Source: Streptococcus sp. oral taxon 056 str. F0418 (lineage in GTDB: Bacteria; Bacillota; Bacilli; Lactobacillales; Streptococcaceae). Taken from it: a stretch of 64,000 bases of DNA. The position numbers and the translations under genes are program-made. The notes beneath the pieces were generated by a model. It searched no databases. It saw only the letters and a list, made by a program, of their open reading frames with translations, and was not told where the DNA came from. The stretch covers positions 310,001 to 374,000 of the forward strand of contig NZ_AFQU01000001.1 in the NCBI RefSeq assembly GCF_000220065.1, read 5' to 3'. The stretch's first letter is position 1; each line of letters opens with the position of its first letter. This document shows, in pieces, positions 36,654 through 46,294 of the stretch.

Positions 36654-37795
36654 TTACCTTACTTTTCTGGTTTTTTCGTAAATAATTTTAAAAGTTGTTA
36701 AAAACTGCTCCATCTGACTCATATCGTTATCAAGATCCAAACTGATACGGACGGCCGTTTGAGCGAGAGACTTTTCGACACCCATAGCGATGAGAGTTCC
36801 TGCTGGCTTTCCTGCCTTAGAAGAGCAAGCGCTGGTCGTCGAGATATAGATCTCGTAGTCTTCAAAAGCATGGACGACGACTTCACCCCGCACTCCCTTG
36901 ATCCCAAAGGTTAGTATATGGGGTGCAAAATCCTCTATATCTGAGAAAATCACCACATCTGGATACTTCTGCAGCTCTTCAAGGAGAATTTGCTTCATCT
37001 GAGCCGTCCGCTGGGCAAATGCTTCTTGCTTTTCCATGGACAAACGCAGAGCCTTGGCTGTCGCTGCAATACCAGCTAAATTTTCTGTTGTGGAGCGCTT
37101 ATCCGACTCCTGGCCGCCACCAGTCAAGAGCGGGCTGATTTTCTTGCCAGACTTGATATAGACAAATCCTACTCCCCGGACACCGTGAAATTTATGACTG
37201 GAAAATGTCGCAAAATCCACACGATCTGTCAGATAAGAAGCTGTCGGAATCTTCGTAACAGCCTGTACAGCATCCACATGAAAGGAAATAGTCGGCTTGT
37301 CTGCTAACAGTTCTGATATTTTTTGGATAGGCTGAAGACTGCCGATTTCATTATTGACTGCCATGATAGAGACCAAAGTGGTGTCTGGACGAATCAAATT
37401 TGCTAGCTCATCTACATCAACAAAACCTGCCTTATCGACTGGCGCAAAATCAATTTCAAATCCTTGACTCTGTAACCAGAGGGCTGATTCTTTAACAGCG
37501 GGATGCTCGATGCTTGATACGATGATGTGTTTGCCAAAAGGAATCTTTTCAAAGGCAACTCCCTTAAGCACCCAGTTGTCCCCTTCTGTCCCCCCAGAAG
37601 TAAAAAAATCTCTGACGAAGACTTGCCTAAAAGCTCTGCTATTTGACGGCGTGAAGCTTCTAAAAGGCGGGTTGCCTGATTGCCTAAACTGTGCAGACTG
37701 GATGGATTTCCCCATATTTTAGAAGCCACCTCTGTGTAAGTGGCCAAAGCCTCAGGATAAGGCCTGGTTGTCGCTGAATTATCTAAATAAATCAT
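36654..37795 (-). pseudogene. Cysteine desulfurase (NifS/NifZ-like partner of ThiI), apparent -1 frameshift
   Basis: A PLP-dependent cysteine desulfurase. The start ATG 37795 (MIYLDNSATTRPYPEA) has GAGG upstream and encodes the first about 65 residues. The rest, with the catalytic region SSHKFHGVRGVGFVY (PLP lysine) and the cysteine loop TSACSSKAGKPAG, is in a different frame. Adding one T to the T7 run (plus-strand A7 at 37602-37608) restores SSSEIFFTSGGTEGDN as in the family. Located upstream of thiI, it should supply persulfide sulfur to ThiI for tRNA thiolation. If the shift is real, sulfur supply would depend on another desulfurase. Confidence 0.85.
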
Positions 37796-37894
37796 GTGTT
37801 TTCCTCTAAATTTCAATACTCTTATTGTAACATGAAAGAGAAGCTGGAACAAGAAAGAAAAAAACCTAAATTCAAGAAGAATCTAGGGCAAGTT

Positions 37895-39805
37895 TTAAGA
37901 GTCATAGAATTCATGTAGCAGAGCAAAAAGTTCTTGTTGCTGAGCCATCAATATTTGACCGATACTAGTGGATTTAATCAGAGTTCGCTGTTCAACATTT
38001 TCAATAACTTTCTTTAAAGAAGTCTGGGCAAAAGGTGCTTCTACTACCTTTTGGGCATTTTGGAAGGGTTGGTGGGTTACCAGTTGAAAACCGTAAGAAT
38101 TATTCAGCAAAGAATATCCTGCTGTTCCAGTCTTTTCTTGATAAGCTTCACACAAACCGCCATCAATGACGAAGAGCAAGCCACCACCACGAATAGGAGA
38201 TTCTCCCTTGCCTGTTTTAACTGGAGTGTGGCCGTTGACCATTCTAGACTCCTGGGAAAAGAGGCCGAATTCTTCTAAAATCAACTGACATATTTTCTCA
38301 GAATTACGATAAGAAAAATAAGAATTTTCCACTTCCTTGTGGGTATCCTTATCCTCGATAAAATAACGTTCTAAAGTGGTCATCCTATCTTTTCCAAATA
38401 GAGGGGACAATTTACCTCTCCAACAATACCAAATTAAGTCTGTCGAAAAATCATCGCCGATTTCCTTATTCTTTGCTGCTTGGCGAATATGGTATTCAAA
38501 GAAATCCAGCAATTCTCTTCCTACATAATGCGCTTGATGAATCATAAGAGGTTGAAACTCTCCAGAAGGTTCAAGAGGAATACAGCCATGAAAGAGCAAA
38601 TGTTGGTTGTAAATCTTATACATTGAACCCTTTTTCATGAGCAGGTTGATATGTTCAGCCAGCTTGAGAGATCCTTGGAAGGAAGCCAACATACTGTCAA
38701 CTGCTTGCGCTTCTTCTGGACTTAATTCTGATGGATTTGTTGGATCAATAGTTTGAAAACAAGTATTAATCAAAGGATGTTTTTTATCATCGATCGTCAG
38801 ACATTCTTCCCAGTAATCAATTTTATCCAAGGTAACCTGGTCCTCCATCTGGAACTCAGGGCGTCTTTTTATTAATTGACTTTCTAGCTTAAACTGTATT
38901 ATGGTAAGAGCTTGATGAACCTTTTCCAACTGTAAAATTTCTTCAACAGTGAAATCGTCTTCTCTATGTCCCAGAATAGGTCTAAACTTAGGATTGGCCT
39001 TATAGATTCTATCCGCAAATAGTGTTAAGGCTCGAAGATTTAAGCCATACGCCTTTTCGATATCCCACAGATAACCATAGCGTGCTGCAATACGCAAGGC
39101 ATTGAGCATGCAGGCTTTAGAGCCGAAAAAGCCTCCCATCCAAATAATATCGTGATTTCCCCACTGAATGTCTAAAGAATGAAAATGCAAGAGTTCATCC
39201 ATGACTTGAGGACTACCAATCCCTCTATCAAAAATATCTCCCACCACATGCAAGTGGTCAATCAATAAGCGACGGATACTTCTAGATATCCCCAGAATAA
39301 AAGGAACAGCTTCGCGTAGCTCAATGACATAAGACAGAATATTTTCGAAGTAAGATTTTTTATCCGCTAAAGCGGTATCACTATAAACCAATTCTTCAAT
39401 GATATAGGCATATTGAGGGGGCAAGGCCTTTCTAAGCTTGGAGCGACTGTACTTGGATGCTGCAAAGGCCAGTAAGCTTAACAGCTGAGGGATGGTGTCC
39501 TTATACCAGTCTCTGCTTTTATTGCTTTCTTTCAAGACAAGTTCTGGATAGGAAACCAAAGCTGATAGTCTGTTTTTATCATCTTGTGATAAAGAATCCC
39601 CGAAGCAATCCTTAATTTTTTCATTAAGAATACCAGCACAGCTTCTTAAAATATAGTCAAAAGCCTCGAATTCTCCATGAATATCACTGATGTAAAGCTC
39701 TGTCCCTTTAGGAAGGTTTAAAATTGCTTCAAGGTTGGTTAGTTCTGTGATAACCTTTTGCCGAGAGTCAAATTCTTTCAGTAAAATACGCTTATATTGC
39801 TCCAT
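37895..39805 (-). CDS. fbp: Fructose-1,6-bisphosphatase class III
   Basis: A 636-residue FBPase of the Firmicutes class III, in the metallophosphoesterase superfamily. Metal-ligand blocks include YISDIHGEFEAFDY (residues 38-51), HVVGDIFDRGIGSPQVMD, WGNHDIIWMGGFFG and VNGHTPVKTGKGESP. It catalyses the irreversible gluconeogenic step. It is the third gene of the CBS-HTH regulator, PPDK regulatory protein and fbp run, which diverges from ppdK. The ATG follows GGAGGGC. Confidence 0.96.
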   Translation of the reverse strand: MEQYKRILLKEFDSRQKVITELTNLEAILNLPKGTELYISDIHGEFEAFDYILRSCAGILNEKIKDCFGDSLSQDDKNRLSALVSYPELVLKESNKSRDWYKDTIPQLLSLLAFAASKYSRSKLRKALPPQYAYIIEELVYSDTALADKKSYFENILSYVIELREAVPFILGISRSIRRLLIDHLHVVGDIFDRGIGSPQVMDELLHFHSLDIQWGNHDIIWMGGFFGSKACMLNALRIAARYGYLWDIEKAYGLNLRALTLFADRIYKANPKFRPILGHREDDFTVEEILQLEKVHQALTIIQFKLESQLIKRRPEFQMEDQVTLDKIDYWEECLTIDDKKHPLINTCFQTIDPTNPSELSPEEAQAVDSMLASFQGSLKLAEHINLLMKKGSMYKIYNQHLLFHGCIPLEPSGEFQPLMIHQAHYVGRELLDFFEYHIRQAAKNKEIGDDFSTDLIWYCWRGKLSPLFGKDRMTTLERYFIEDKDTHKEVENSYFSYRNSEKICQLILEEFGLFSQESRMVNGHTPVKTGKGESPIRGGGLLFVIDGGLCEAYQEKTGTAGYSLLNNSYGFQLVTHQPFQNAQKVVEAPFAQTSLKKVIENVEQRTLIKSTSIGQILMAQQQELFALLHEFYDS

Positions 39806-39859
39806 ATCTGCCCTCCAACGCTCTAACCTATTTATAAAAAAAGTTAATGCTTCATTCGC

Positions 39860-40672
39860 TTAGTTCAGTTTCTTTAAATGCTCCTCGATCAAGAAAGCCG
39901 TCTCTTCAATTGATTTATCTGACATATTAATGATCTGAGCTCCACATTTTTTAAATACGGTTTTAGAGTAGTCCAATTCCTGATAAATTTTTTCCAGATC
40001 TGTATAGCTGGTTTCCTGGGTCAAGCCCAAGGAGTCCAAACGATGACTACGAATTTTCGCTAGTTTTTCTGGCTCACACACAAGACCAATTAAACGGCGA
40101 GAATCAACTTTTTCCAAAACCTGAGGCAGAGGAACTTCTGGGATTAAAGGAAGATTTGAAACCTTATATCCTTTATTAGCTAAGTAAATGCTAAGAGGTG
40201 TTTTCGAAGTGCGGGAAACACCCAATAGAACTATATCTGAATCTAAAAATCCTTGTGGCGCTTTACCGTCATCATACTTGACCGCAAATTCAATAGCTGA
40301 AATTTTATTAAAGTACTCACTATCTAAACGATGAAGAGTCCCAGGGACTTCAATCGGGTCAGTACCCGTCTTTTCCTTGATAATTTCAAAAAATGGATTC
40401 ATCAAATCCAAATAGGACAGACCATGAGCCTGACTAAACTCTCTAGCTACAGAGGCTAGCTTGCCATCAACCAAGGTACTAATAACTAGGGCATCATCCT
40501 TGATAGCGTCACGTAAAATATCTAACAGTTCCTCCTCCTTGTTAATAAAAGGAAAACGATAGCTGTTATTAAAAATGATATCTGGATATTGAGCCGTAAC
40601 TGCTGACAGCAACTTTTGGGAAGTCCCACCTAATGAATCTGAAACACTATAAACAATCATTTCTTTTTTCAT
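39860..40672 (-). CDS. Pyruvate,phosphate dikinase regulatory protein (bifunctional kinase/pyrophosphorylase)
   Basis: A 270-residue DUF299 family protein. The P-loop GVSRTSKTPLSIYLANKGYKV (about residues 149-169) is the ADP-binding site. Family members phosphorylate the active-site Thr of PPDK with ADP and remove it with Pi, switching the enzyme off and on. The target ppdK lies divergently upstream, with Thr450 next to His452 intact, so the pair is self-consistent. It begins 2 bp after the CBS-HTH stop, so coupling is likely. Confidence 0.93.
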   Translation of the reverse strand: MKKEMIVYSVSDSLGGTSQKLLSAVTAQYPDIIFNNSYRFPFINKEEELLDILRDAIKDDALVISTLVDGKLASVAREFSQAHGLSYLDLMNPFFEIIKEKTGTDPIEVPGTLHRLDSEYFNKISAIEFAVKYDDGKAPQGFLDSDIVLLGVSRTSKTPLSIYLANKGYKVSNLPLIPEVPLPQVLEKVDSRRLIGLVCEPEKLAKIRSHRLDSLGLTQETSYTDLEKIYQELDYSKTVFKKCGAQIINMSDKSIEETAFLIEEHLKKLN

Positions 40673-40674
40673 AT

Positions 40675-41313
40675 TTATTCCTCTTCTCTATTCACCTCAG
40701 CGCTTCGGGCTTGCTGAATAATATAATCCAACAAGGCCGACTTGGTCACACTTCCTAAAATTTTACGTTCATCTTCCTCGTCCACTATTGGCAATGAATC
40801 TATAGCATAATCTTGAAGGAGGGCAGCAGCTTCTAAAATATTCATATTCTTGTGGCATGTTTTAATATGGGGCATCCTGGTCATACAAACTGCTACAGGT
40901 GTACTATTGATATTAGAATTGAGTGAAGCCCTCAGAAGATCTTTACGTGACATAATGCCAAGGAGAAGCTTTTCTTCATCAATGACATAGAGAACATCTG
41001 CATCATACATAAAGAGAGTAATAATAGCATCCTGAATATAAGAATCATGGCTTACCAAGACCGGAGAAGTCATAATCTCTGCTACTTCTTTTCGAAAAGT
41101 ATCAAAAAAGAAAAGTGTTTCAAGATCAGTGCCAGAATACGTGTAACCAACTTTCGGAGTAGCCTTTAAAATTCCAACCAAGGTTAGAAAGGAAAGATCT
41201 GACCGTAATGTCGCCCGAGAAATATCCAGTAGCTCCGAAATTTTCTCACCGCTTAAAGGCTGCTGAACTTTAACAATTTCTACAATTTTCTTTTGTCGTT
41301 CGCTTAATTTCAA
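40675..41313 (-). CDS. CcpN-like HTH-CBS transcriptional regulator
   Basis: A 212-residue repressor-like protein. The N-terminal winged helix (KLSERQKKIVEIVKVQQPLSG ... ISRATLRSDLSFL) is followed by two CBS domains (about residues 78-205; MTSPVLVSHDSYIQDAIITLF and ILEAAALLQDYAIDSLPIVDE) that may sense adenine nucleotides. In Bacillus, CcpN represses gluconeogenic genes when glucose is present and sits beside the PPDK regulatory protein, as here. The start is TTG 41313 with AAAGG eleven bases upstream. It probably controls the divergent ppdK and its own operon through the repeated operator at 41481-41529. Confidence 0.9.
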   Translation of the reverse strand: MKLSERQKKIVEIVKVQQPLSGEKISELLDISRATLRSDLSFLTLVGILKATPKVGYTYSGTDLETLFFFDTFRKEVAEIMTSPVLVSHDSYIQDAIITLFMYDADVLYVIDEEKLLLGIMSRKDLLRASLNSNINSTPVAVCMTRMPHIKTCHKNMNILEAAALLQDYAIDSLPIVDEEDERKILGSVTKSALLDYIIQQARSAEVNREEE

Positions 41314-41418
41314 TTAACATAAAACCTTTCTGTATTCAATAAATGATAAAAATAAATAATGGATATTCTTGGCATATTTAAATTAAAAGTTATTATATAA
41401 TCATCATTTTTGTTACAC

Positions 41419-41529
41419 ATTATATCAAAAAAATTAAATATGTCAACAAAAAACCTGCATGTTTTTTATTTGACAAGTATATATGATGTATATTACAATG
41501 TACTTGTCTTTTAATATGACACATATTAA
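41419..41529. promoter_or_regulatory. Divergent promoters and candidate operators between the CcpN-like gene and ppdK
   Basis: Minus-strand promoter: TTGACA (41441-41446), TATAAT (41419-41424), spacer 16. Plus-strand promoter for ppdK: TTGACA (41470-41475), TACAAT (41494-41499), spacer 18. A 15-bp direct repeat ATATGAYRYATATTA occurs at 41481-41495 (inside the ppdK promoter) and 41514-41528 (33 bp, three helical turns, downstream). The second copy is a perfect palindrome TTAATATG-ACA-CATATTAA. In addition GACAAGTA (41472-41479) is inverted at 41501-41508. Confidence 0.6.
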
Positions 41530-41547
41530 ATCAATTTGGAGGCAGAT

Positions 41548-44169
41548 ATGACAAAATGGATTTATTCCTTCGAGGAAGGAAGTGCGAATGACAAAGCTCT
41601 CCTTGGTGGAAAAGGAGCCAATTTAGCAGAGATGAGCAATTTGGGATTGCCTGTTCCTCCCGGTTTTACCATTACTACAGAAAGCTGTAACAAGTTTCTC
41701 GAAAATCCTGATTTCTTTGATTCCTCTTTAAAAGATCATGTTTTGAAAGCGATTACCCTTCTTGAGAGGAAAACGAATAAATCTTTTAATGGAGAGAACT
41801 CTGACTTGCTTTTAGTCTCCGTTCGTAGCGGTGCAAAATTCTCCATGCCAGGAATGATGGATACCATTTTGAATCTTGGGCTCAATGATCATCGGACACA
41901 AATATTAGCCGAACAGACTAATCCTGACTTTGCCTACAACTGTTACCGACGTCTTCTTCAAATGTTTGCAGACGTTGTATATGGAATTCCTAAAGAACTT
42001 TTTGATACTTTATTAGAAAACGTTGAGAAAAATCAAAATAAAAGTATTAAAGAATTCTCAATAGCCGAGCACCAAGACTTGGTTAAGCAATATAAAGAAC
42101 TCTACCATAATGAAAATCAGAATTTCCCAGAAAATCCGATAGACCAGCTTTTTGCTGCTATTCGAGCTGTTTTTAAGTCCTGGAATAATAATCGGGCTAG
42201 AATTTACCGTGATTTAAATCATATTTCTCATGATTTAGGAACAGCCGTAAACGTTCAAGCCATGGTTTTTGGAAATAGTGATCAAAATAGTGGAACTGGA
42301 GTCTGTTTTACTAGGAACCCTGCTAACGGTGAAGCTGAATTATTCGGGGAATTTTTACTGAATGCCCAAGGTGAAGATGTTGTCGCTGGCATACGGACCC
42401 CAGAACCTATTGCTGCCCTAGAAAAAGCTCAGCCCCAAGCTTATAAAGCCTTTAAAAACTATGCTAGTATTCTTGAAAACCACTATAAAGACATGCAGGA
42501 CATTGAATTTACTATTGAAAAAGGGAAGCTTTATATCTTACAAACTAGAAATGGTAAACGGACAGCCAAAGCCTCTTTAAAAATTGCGTTAGATTTAGTA
42601 GAGCAAGGTATTATCAGTAAAAACGAGGCCCTCTTAAGAGTATCTCCTGCATCTATTAGTCAACTCATTCATCCTGTTTTTGAAGATACTGCATTGGAAA
42701 AAACTCCTTTCATAGCACAAGGTTTTCCAGCCAGTCCTGGAGCTGCTACTGGTGAAATAGTCTTTACAGCTGATCGAGCTAAAGAACTACATGATCTGGG
42801 AAGAAAGGTTATTTTAGTCAGACAGGAAACTTCTCCGGAAGATATCGAAGGAATGGTAGTCAGCCAGGCTATTGTAACCAGCCAAGGTGGTATGACCTCT
42901 CATGCAGCAGTTGTCGCTAGAGGAATGGGAACCTGCTGTGTCGCTGGCTGTGGTGAACTAATTATTCGTGAGGAAAGCAAAACGCTCTCATGCGGAAGCC
43001 TCACTCTTACTGAAGGAGATATCATTTCTGTTGATGGTAGTTCTGGTCGCATTTATTGTGGAGAAATACCAACTGTCCTAGTTGAAAATAATCAGGACCT
43101 CCAGCTTCTGCTTTCTTGGGCTGATGAAGTTGCTCGTCTGAAAGTTCGAGCAAATTCTGAGACTGTCAAAGATTTGGAAACAGCTATAAAATTTGGTGCT
43201 CAAGGTGTTGGACTGGCACGTACTGAACACATGTTTTTTGGTCAAGACCGAATCCTAGAAATGCGTCGCCTCATTCTCGCTGACAACGAGGAGGAGATTA
43301 AGAAAGCCCTCAAGCAGCTTTTACATTTCCAAGAAGAAGACTTCTACCAAATGTTCCGAGCAGTTCAGGATAAACCGATGATTATTCGCCTTTTAGATCC
43401 ACCAATGCATGAATTTTTTCCTAAGGATCCTCAGGAAATCAAGCTTTTAGCCGAAAAATTGCACAAGTCACCAGAAAAGTTGGCCCGCCAAATTGAAAGC
43501 TTACAGGAAAGCAACCCTATGCTAGGCCATCGGGGATGCCGTCTGGGAATTACTCAGCCAGAAATTTACAAAATGCAAGTCGAGGCTATTTTCAGAAGTG
43601 CCATCAGGCTGCATCAAGAGGGACTTAAAATCAAGCCAGAAATTATGATCCCCTTGATAGCAGATAAAAAAGAAGTGGACTTTGTTAAATCTTATCTAAA
43701 TGAACATATCCAATGCCTCTTCCAAGACTATGAACAAGATCCCTTCCCATACGAAATTGGTACTATGATTGAATTGCCACGAGCTTGTCTGACTGCAGAT
43801 AAGCTCGCTCAGGAAGCCGATTTCTTTAGTTTTGGGACCAACGACTTGACTCAAATGACCTATGGCTTCTCTCGAGACGATATTGGAAAATTTATTAGCC
43901 ATTATAAAAAGAAAGACATTCTCTCATCCGATCCTTTCCAAAATATTGATAGGGATGGTGTCGGTGAGTTAATGAGAATTGCAATCAGCAAGGCTCGTCA
44001 AGTGAAACCAAATCTATCCATTGGTATTTGTGGTGAGGTTGGCGGTGATCCTGCTTCTATCTCTTTCTTCCATAAAATCAACGTTACCTATGTTTCCTGT
44101 TCGCCATATAGAGTTCCTGCAGCTAGACTTGCCGTTGCTCAAGCTGTTCTCCAAGAAGAAAGAAGCTAA
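41548..44169 (+). CDS. ppdK: Pyruvate,phosphate dikinase
   Basis: An 873-residue enzyme that interconverts pyruvate, ATP and Pi with PEP, AMP and PPi. It has an N-terminal ATP-grasp domain (LLGGKGANLAEM, SVRSGAKFSMPGMMDTIL), the swivelling phosphohistidine domain (GGMTSHAAVVARGMG, with His452 and regulatory Thr450) and a C-terminal PEP/pyruvate barrel (GCRLGITQPEIY, FSFGTNDLTQMTYGFSRDD). The start is ATG 41548, preceded by TTTGGAGGC, four codons inside the longest frame. It diverges from its regulator genes and fbp, and gives this streptococcus a route from pyruvate to PEP and on to gluconeogenesis. Length is normal. Confidence 0.97.
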   Translation: MTKWIYSFEEGSANDKALLGGKGANLAEMSNLGLPVPPGFTITTESCNKFLENPDFFDSSLKDHVLKAITLLERKTNKSFNGENSDLLLVSVRSGAKFSMPGMMDTILNLGLNDHRTQILAEQTNPDFAYNCYRRLLQMFADVVYGIPKELFDTLLENVEKNQNKSIKEFSIAEHQDLVKQYKELYHNENQNFPENPIDQLFAAIRAVFKSWNNNRARIYRDLNHISHDLGTAVNVQAMVFGNSDQNSGTGVCFTRNPANGEAELFGEFLLNAQGEDVVAGIRTPEPIAALEKAQPQAYKAFKNYASILENHYKDMQDIEFTIEKGKLYILQTRNGKRTAKASLKIALDLVEQGIISKNEALLRVSPASISQLIHPVFEDTALEKTPFIAQGFPASPGAATGEIVFTADRAKELHDLGRKVILVRQETSPEDIEGMVVSQAIVTSQGGMTSHAAVVARGMGTCCVAGCGELIIREESKTLSCGSLTLTEGDIISVDGSSGRIYCGEIPTVLVENNQDLQLLLSWADEVARLKVRANSETVKDLETAIKFGAQGVGLARTEHMFFGQDRILEMRRLILADNEEEIKKALKQLLHFQEEDFYQMFRAVQDKPMIIRLLDPPMHEFFPKDPQEIKLLAEKLHKSPEKLARQIESLQESNPMLGHRGCRLGITQPEIYKMQVEAIFRSAIRLHQEGLKIKPEIMIPLIADKKEVDFVKSYLNEHIQCLFQDYEQDPFPYEIGTMIELPRACLTADKLAQEADFFSFGTNDLTQMTYGFSRDDIGKFISHYKKKDILSSDPFQNIDRDGVGELMRIAISKARQVKPNLSIGICGEVGGDPASISFFHKINVTYVSCSPYRVPAARLAVAQAVLQEERS

Positions 44170-44190
44170 AACTCTTTATGGTTGTTTAAA

Positions 44191-44217
44191 GGAGACTGGG
44201 ACAATGAATGCCCAGCC
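44191..44217 (+). terminator. Hairpin after ppdK
   Basis: GAGACTGGGACAATGAATGCCCAGCC forms a CTGGG/CCCAG stem 22 bp past the stop. Its first half matches the GAGNCTGGGACA end of the dispersed repeats, so it may be a truncated repeat serving as a terminator; the T tract is weak. Confidence 0.45.
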
Positions 44218-44453
44218 TTACTTTATGATAAAAACTACTTTTCCCTTAGCAAGATTCTTTTCACTATTTTGAAAGTTTAATCAGACATCTCTTATCATCA
44301 AACTTCTGCCTTTAGGTAAAAAAACTACTGACTGCGTTTACAGAAATAAAATTTTTATTTTTTAAGACTTTTTAAAATAAAAGACGTATAATGGAAAATA
44401 CGAAATAAACTTGAATTCATATTTAGTTTTTGCAAAGGAGTTTGAAAAACATT

Positions 44454-44850
44454 ATGACCAACGATTCTCGTCAAAATAAGAAAACTAATAAAGATAAACC
44501 AGGAAGCTGGAAAAGCTGGGCGCCACATCAAAAAGGCCTATCTGCTTTTTAAAAAACCTTAACCTTGATTGATGGTGTACTGGGCATTATCACAGCGACT
44601 ATTATATTATGAACACAATGAAGTCCAATAAACAAAAGAAATCAGCTCCCAGTTCTTCTGCTCAAACGACCACTAACATAAAGAAAGTCGAAAAAGAGAC
44701 GACTACCGCCTCTACTTCTGATACTACTGAGACCTCCGTTCAGTTTCAACTAACACAGAGACCAGTTCAAATTCTTCAAGTAATGATGCTACTTCTTCTA
44801 GCCAGGCTGAGACAAGTGCTAGTAGCAGTGAGCAGGAAAATCAACAATAA
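44454..44850 (+). pseudogene. Broken gene for a membrane-anchored Ser/Thr-rich surface protein
   Basis: ATG 44454 with AAAGGAG opens MTNDSRQNKKTNKDKPGSWK and a SWAPHQKGLSAF segment, then an in-frame TAA, a hydrophobic LIDGVLGIITATIIL, more stops, and a second frame (KSNKQKKSAPSSSAQTTT). A third frame carries a Ser/Thr/Asn-rich tail ending SSSEQENQQ. Together they read as a cytoplasmic stub, one membrane segment and a Ser/Thr-rich extracellular stalk, like the SAG1386/EF1546-type LysM surface proteins but without a LysM domain. Multiple lesions make a base-calling artefact unlikely. The IS-like element starts 18 bp further on and may have removed the C-terminus. Confidence 0.55.
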
Positions 44851-44868
44851 ACAGAGCCAGAACATCTG

Positions 44869-46281
44869 TGTACTGCACCCCAAAAGTTAGATTTTTTCTG
44901 TCTAACTTTTGGGGTGTTTTATTATGAAATTAACTTATGAGGATAAAGTTCAGATCTACGAACTAAGAAAACAAGGATATTGCTCAAATCAACTCTCAAA
45001 TAAATTTGGGATAAACATTTCTAATCTTAGCTACATGAGGAATAGAAATCACAAAAAAGAAAAGAATCGATACTATTCTCCAAAATTAAAACAAGAAATC
45101 ATTAATAAGGCCTCGATTGAAGGTCGTTCTTAAGATAGAGTTTCTCTCGAATATGCTCTCCCAAATTGTGAGATTCTTCCTAATTGGCTAGCACTATACA
45201 AGAAAAACGGCTATACTACTGTTGAGAAAACAAGAGGGAGACCAGCTAAAATGGGACGTAAACGGAAGAAAACTTGGGAAGAAATGGCAGAACTAGAGCG
45301 TCTTTAAGCAGAAAATGAGTACTTGAGAGCGGAGAATGCTATCCTAAAAAGTTGAGAGAACTCCGATTGAGGGACGAAAAGGAGCAAGAAGAAAAACGGA
45401 AATTGTCTGAGGATTGGTAACAGAGTTTGCTTTAGATATTCTTCTAAAGATTATTAAGCTAGCTCGTTCAACCTATTATTACCACCCGAAGTAGCTAGAG
45501 AAAAGCGATAAAAATCATGACATTAAATCTGAAATTCAAGCTATTTTTACTGAGCATAAAGGGAATTACGGCTATCGTCAAATCCCTTTAGAATTAAGGA
45601 ATCGTGGTTATTTGGTCAATCATAAAAGGGTTCAATGTCTAATGAAAGTCCTTGGTTTAACGGCTAGAATTCGTCGTAAACGGAAGTATTCTTTGTACCA
45701 AGGATAGATTGGCAAGAAAGCTAATAACATCATTTAACGCCAGTTCGAAGCATCAAAGCAAATGGAAAAGTGCTACACCGATGTGACAGAATTTGCCATC
45801 CCAGCAAGCAGTCAAAAACTCTATTTATTGCCAATTTTAGATGGCTATAATAGCGAAATTATCGCCTATAATCTTTCTACATCACCGAACTTATCACAAG
45901 TAAAAATGATGTTGAAACAAGCCTTCACAGAGAAACACTGCGAGAATGCAATTCTCCATAACGATCAAGGATGGCAATACCAACACGGTTTTTATCATCA
46001 TTTTTTAGAGGATAAATAAATTCAACCATCCATGTCACGCAAGGGGAATAGTCCAGATAATGGCATGATGGAGTCCTTCTTTGGTATTTTGAAATCCGAA
46101 ATGTTTTATGCTATGAGAAGAAGTTTAAATCGCTTGATTAATTGAAACAAACTATTGTAGACTATATTGACTATTACAACAATAAACGAATTATGGTCAA
46201 ACTAAAAGGACTTAGTCCTGTGCAATACAGAACTAAATCCTTTACTTAAATTATTTGTCTAACTTTTTGGCGTGCAGTTCA
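44869..46281 (+). mobile_element. Degenerate IS3-family (IS150-group) insertion sequence
   Basis: About 1413 bp with imperfect terminal inverted repeats TGTACTGCACCCCAAAAG (left) and TGAACTGCACGCCAAAAA (right, inverted). The orfA start is at 44924 (MKLTYEDKVQIYELRKQGY, a helix-turn-helix), with TAA after 70 codons. The orfB region is split by several stops, but DDE integrase pieces are readable: EIQAIFTEHKGNYGYRQI, TDVTEFAIPASSQKLYLLPILDGYN and NNKRIMVKLKGLSPVQYR. The left end carries a strong CACCCCAAAAGTTAGA hairpin. It looks immobile without help. No target duplication is recognisable. Confidence 0.85.
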
Positions 46282-46294
46282 TAAAAACCTTTTT

